NCBI GenBank assembly: GCA_965649545.1
Contig: CBFGLF010000081.1
Span: 1 to 8,088 of the forward strand
Direction of reading: 5' to 3'
From: CABHOJ01 sp965649545
GTDB lineage: Bacteria; Pseudomonadota; Gammaproteobacteria; Burkholderiales; Methylophilaceae
DNA length: 8,088 nucleotides
Shown here: one piece after another, positions 5,879 through 8,088 of the stretch
Position numbering within the stretch: the first letter of the stretch is position 1
Layout of the letters: the number at the start of each line of letters is the position of its first letter
Translations under genes and position numbers: made by a program
Notes under the pieces: model-generated
Database searches by the model: none
What the model was told of the DNA's origin: nothing
What the model saw: the letters and a program-made list of their open reading frames with translations, nothing else

Positions 5879-6584
5879 TCTCGCTGAAGACCTGCCGCAA
5901 GCCTTCCGACCAGCCCTGGCGTACCGAAGCGTAGTATGGGTCGCTCTCGCAGATACGTTGCTTGCAATCCGCATGGAAGCTGTCAGCACGATAGATCAAG
6001 AGGTCGATAGGCGCAGCGACGGAGATGTTACTGCGGATGGTGGAGTCGAACGAGATCAGCACACATTTCACCACGTCCATCATGTCGCTGTCTTTTTTCA
6101 CCACACGGTCGATGATGGGTTTGCCGTACTTGGTCTCGCCGATCTGGAAGTACGGGGTCTCTTCGCTGGGCTCGATGAAATTGCCGGCGGAATAGATGTT
6201 GAACAAGCGTGGCGACTCGCCCTTGATCTGGCCGCCGATGAGGATGCTGGCATTGAATTCGGCGTTGTGGTTCTTCAGGTGTTCGGCGTCACGTTCGTAA
6301 GCCCGGCGCATCTCGGCGCCGACCAGCTCGGCGGCCTCGAACAGGCTGCGGACGTTATGCAGGTTGATCTCGTCGTTGGCTTTGACGCCGTCACGCAAAC
6401 GGTTGATGACGGATTGCGTGATGCCCAGATTGCCGGCGGTGAGGAGTGTGAGCACACGCTCGCCCCTGACTTCGAACACATGCATCTTGGGGAACACCGC
6501 CACCTGATCGACGCCCGCGTTCGTACGGGTATCCGAGGCAAACACCAGGCCTTCATCCAGCAAAAGGGCAACGCAGTAAGTCAT
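5856..6584 (-). CDS. Proteasome-type peptidase Anbu
   Basis: The 242-residue product belongs to the Anbu (ancestral beta subunit) branch of the N-terminal-nucleophile hydrolases, related to HslV and proteasome beta subunits. It opens M-TYCVALLLDEGLVFASD; removing Met exposes Thr as the nucleophile. Counting that Thr as 1, Asp17 (SDTRTNAG) and a Lys at about 32 (FPKMHVFE) supply the other active-site residues. Further family features are LLTAGNLGITQSVINRL, the SILIGGQIKGESPRLFNIY segment, GETKYGKPIIDRV, and a C-terminus with DPYY...W and NPDW. The start is the ATG at 6584: a TTG 12 codons upstream is also in frame, but would bury the nucleophile and lies inside the likely -10 box. The cellular substrate of Anbu is not firmly known. 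The transglutaminase-like gene two places upstream is a known Anbu companion. Confidence 0.93.
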   Translation of the reverse strand: MTYCVALLLDEGLVFASDTRTNAGVDQVAVFPKMHVFEVRGERVLTLLTAGNLGITQSVINRLRDGVKANDEINLHNVRSLFEAAELVGAEMRRAYERDAEHLKNHNAEFNASILIGGQIKGESPRLFNIYSAGNFIEPSEETPYFQIGETKYGKPIIDRVVKKDSDMMDVVKCVLISFDSTIRSNISVAAPIDLLIYRADSFHADCKQRICESDPYYASVRQGWSEGLRQVFSEIPNPDWC

Positions 6585-6619
6585 GTCCGGGGAAACGATA
6601 CTCGTGGGAAAGAGCCTCA

Positions 6620-6650
6620 ATCATACCAGCCAACGGACATCCGAAAACAA
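6620..6650 (-). promoter_or_regulatory. Candidate promoter for the Anbu gene (extended -10)
   Basis: On the minus strand TGGTATGAT gives a TATGAT -10 box (6620-6625) preceded by the TGn extension. A poor -35-like TTGTTT lies at 6645-6650 with a 19-nt spacer; extended -10 promoters often do without a good -35. The expected start near 6613 leaves a leader of about 30 nt before the ATG at 6584. This gives Anbu transcription separate from the coupled pair upstream. Confidence 0.5.
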
Positions 6651-6688
6651 CGCTGCCGACAAAATTTGAGGCGGGATCTCAGTCCGAT

Positions 6689-7927
6689 TCAGTGAGCCTT
6701 GACGCCCTCTTGCATGCCCGCCGCTTCAGTGAGCGCCGCGACGTTCTCGCGCGTGAAGAACCCGTCGAAGCCGCCGAACCGCTGTACGTATTCGATGATG
6801 AGTGAGGAGTGTTCGGAGGCATTGGAGAATATCTGCTTCAGGCCTTGATCCTTGGAGCCGATGACATCGAGCAGGAAGCCTTTGCCCTGCTCGGCGATGG
6901 CGTTGACCACGAAGTCGATATGCTCGATGCCGTCACGCTCGCCGTCTTTCACCGCGATCGCCATGTGATGCAAACGCGGGCCATAGTTGCGCACGAAGGT
7001 CTCGGTCGGCGACGGCAGTTTTTCGAGGTGATTGACGAAATACGGCGTGTTGTTGGCGGTGAAGACCTTGGCCGGGCTGCGCGACTCCGGCACCGGATGC
7101 ACGCTCTTGGTGACGTTGGTGGAAGAGTTCTGATCCTTGATGTTGTAGGCGCCCCAGAAGTAGTAACTGGACCACGACAGGTATTCGAGGATCGCCAGCT
7201 CTCGATTCTGGCTATAGACCCGGGTCGCCAGATGGTCGAGCGGCATCAGCAGATCGTCGATGCGCAGTTTCACCTGCAAGGCCTTGGCCTTTTCGTACGC
7301 GGCCTGGGCTTCCGGATGGATCTGGCTGACACCCAGGGCATACACCCGCAGTTCCTCGGGTTTGCGCTCGAGATAGGCGACGATGTTATGGGTGTAAGGT
7401 GAGGGCTTGCTCACCGCCAGATTGCCCGGCAATTCCAGCTTGCGCACTTCATCCTGATTGAAGAAGCGGAACTCCCGTTCGTTCTGCAGCTGGACGACAT
7501 CGTGCAGGTTGCTGACGCGCAGGATCTCACCCATGTAGCGACTGTTCGGCTTCTGCGCCCCCACCGGATACACCTCGTTAAGGCTGCGGAAGATGCCACG
7601 CAGGTTGGGGTCCTTCACCTCACGCACCAGGATATCCGGCGACTGGAGGTCGATGCGCAGTACATGCGTCCAGTGCGATTCGCTCTCCAGCGTCACCAGG
7701 TAGTGATAGGACGTCATGAGCGCGAGCTCGGCCACATACTGCACCGAATGCCCGGGGTCGACCGTGATCATCAGCGCGTCGATCTCGTGGATCATCGCGG
7801 TCAAGCCGGTGCGGTCGCGTTCTTCCAGCAGGCGGACCAGGTATTCCTCGAAGAAGGGCGAATTCTCCTTGTCGCCGTGGCGCTCGAAACCCAGCGAGTT
7901 CAGAGCAGGATGCTTGTCGTGCCTCAT
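6689..7927 (-). CDS. Two-part protein: unknown N-terminal half plus HPPD-like VOC iron dioxygenase half
   Basis: The 412-residue protein begins at the ATG at 7927, which overlaps the stop of the upstream gene as ATGA. The C-terminal half looks like the catalytic half of 4-hydroxyphenylpyruvate dioxygenase: LDHLATRV (230-237) with H232, LHHMAIAV (319-326) with H320/H321, then LKQIFSN (363-369) and LIIEYVQRFGGFDGFFTREN (376-395) with E379. These fit the order of the His-His-Glu iron ligands and the Q-I-F and E-x-x-QR-xG-x-x-GF signatures of HPPD. Residues 1-225 match nothing I recognise; they contain no clear membrane segment and look globular and alpha/beta. Residues 249-275 (YLSWSSYYFWGAYN then KDQNSSTNV) are aromatic-rich and distinctive. 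A classical tyrosine-degradation HPPD is about 350-360 residues with two VOC domains, so this is a divergent relative. Substrate unknown. It lies between a transglutaminase-like gene and Anbu, which hints at peptide or modified-residue chemistry (inference). Confidence 0.75.
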   Translation of the reverse strand: MRHDKHPALNSLGFERHGDKENSPFFEEYLVRLLEERDRTGLTAMIHEIDALMITVDPGHSVQYVAELALMTSYHYLVTLESESHWTHVLRIDLQSPDILVREVKDPNLRGIFRSLNEVYPVGAQKPNSRYMGEILRVSNLHDVVQLQNEREFRFFNQDEVRKLELPGNLAVSKPSPYTHNIVAYLERKPEELRVYALGVSQIHPEAQAAYEKAKALQVKLRIDDLLMPLDHLATRVYSQNRELAILEYLSWSSYYFWGAYNIKDQNSSTNVTKSVHPVPESRSPAKVFTANNTPYFVNHLEKLPSPTETFVRNYGPRLHHMAIAVKDGERDGIEHIDFVVNAIAEQGKGFLLDVIGSKDQGLKQIFSNASEHSSLIIEYVQRFGGFDGFFTRENVAALTEAAGMQEGVKAH

Positions 7928-8088
7928 TGCTGCACCTGACCGGACTGGCTGATCCTGACGTTCGCGCCCATGGTCTCCATGCCGCCGCCGACGCGCATGC
8001 CACTCACCGGGCAGGCATCGCGATAATCCAGCCCCACCGCGAGACGGACATGACGCCCGCCGGTGCGGCACTGGTTGGAGACGTCGAT
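7924..8088 (-). CDS. Transglutaminase-like protease, C-terminal end, cut by the window edge
   Basis: Reading the minus strand from 8088 gives 54 in-frame codons ending in TGA at 7926-7924; the 5' part is outside the window. The peptide opens IDVSNQCRTGGRHVRLAVG and continues LDYRDACPVSGMRVGGGMET, then a short beta-like tail. This is the usual end of bacterial transglutaminase-like proteins (COG1305 type): the D-x-x-N stretch carries the Asp of the Cys-His-Asp triad, followed by the HV-x-AVG-x-DY-x-D-x-x-P-x-x-G pattern. Such genes typically sit in Anbu loci beside alpha-E and ATP-grasp genes, which may lie just past the edge. The stop overlaps the next start (ATGA), so translation is coupled to the dioxygenase-like gene. 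The tail SQSGQVQQ is not conserved as far as I know. Confidence 0.8.
   Translation of the reverse strand: MDVSNQCRTGGRHVRLAVGLDYRDACPVSGMRVGGGMETMGANVRISQSGQVQQ

Noticed and set aside
7928..8071. N-terminal extension of the dioxygenase-like protein reading upstream of 7927
   Set aside because: That frame gives an Arg/His/Gly-rich sequence, while another frame of the same strand encodes a clear transglutaminase-like C-terminus ending at 7924; the ATGA overlap supports the start at 7927.
1..8088. CRISPR arrays, tRNA or rRNA genes, insertion sequences, attachment sites
   Set aside because: No regularly spaced repeats, cloverleaf sequences, transposase or integrase genes, or terminal repeats were seen; both strands are filled by ordinary genes.

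Overview
The window is a gene-dense, GC-rich stretch of a proteobacterial chromosome. No stretch without a gene exceeds about 180 bases. The combination of a YoaA-type helicase, tsaB, rimI, a family-4 uracil-DNA glycosylase with a long Pro/Ala/Glu-rich N-terminal extension, and a lemA/TPM pair suggests a betaproteobacterium. An environmental Nitrosomonadales/Gallionellales-type organism is my guess, with low confidence because there is no rRNA or other marker here.

Region 1 (1-4972, all minus strand) reads as one long transcript in the order yoaA > tsaB > rimI > udg > lemA > TPM-domain gene. The last gene runs off the left edge. tsaB and rimI each start inside the stop codon of the gene before (ATGA overlaps), and the other gaps are 6-30 nt. 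It joins a Fe-S DNA repair helicase, a tRNA t6A factor, the ribosomal protein S18 acetyltransferase, a Fe-S uracil-DNA glycosylase and a lipoprotein/TPM envelope pair. The glycosylase begins with a short peptide resembling the N-terminus of the DNA polymerase III psi subunit. YoaA in E. coli is a partner of psi's own partner, chi, so two products of this operon may dock at the clamp loader.

Region 2 (4973-5152) is the divergent intergenic region. It holds an AT-rich core, a 7-bp inverted repeat (TACAACA-N8-TGTTGTA) and a plausible minus-strand -10 box. Region 3 (5153-5849, plus strand) is an overlapping pair: a small DUF3817-like membrane protein and a membrane-anchored glutaredoxin-fold protein with a CGYC motif.

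Region 4 (5856-8088, minus strand) is a locus of the proteasome-like peptidase Anbu. From upstream to downstream it holds the C-terminal end of a transglutaminase-like protease cut by the right edge, a 412-residue protein whose second half looks like a 4-hydroxyphenylpyruvate dioxygenase-type (VOC) iron enzyme, and Anbu itself, which has its own likely extended -10 promoter. Transglutaminase-like proteins are known Anbu neighbours. A dioxygenase-like gene translationally coupled between them is not something I recognise, and it is the most interesting feature of the window. No CRISPR, tRNA, rRNA or mobile element was seen.
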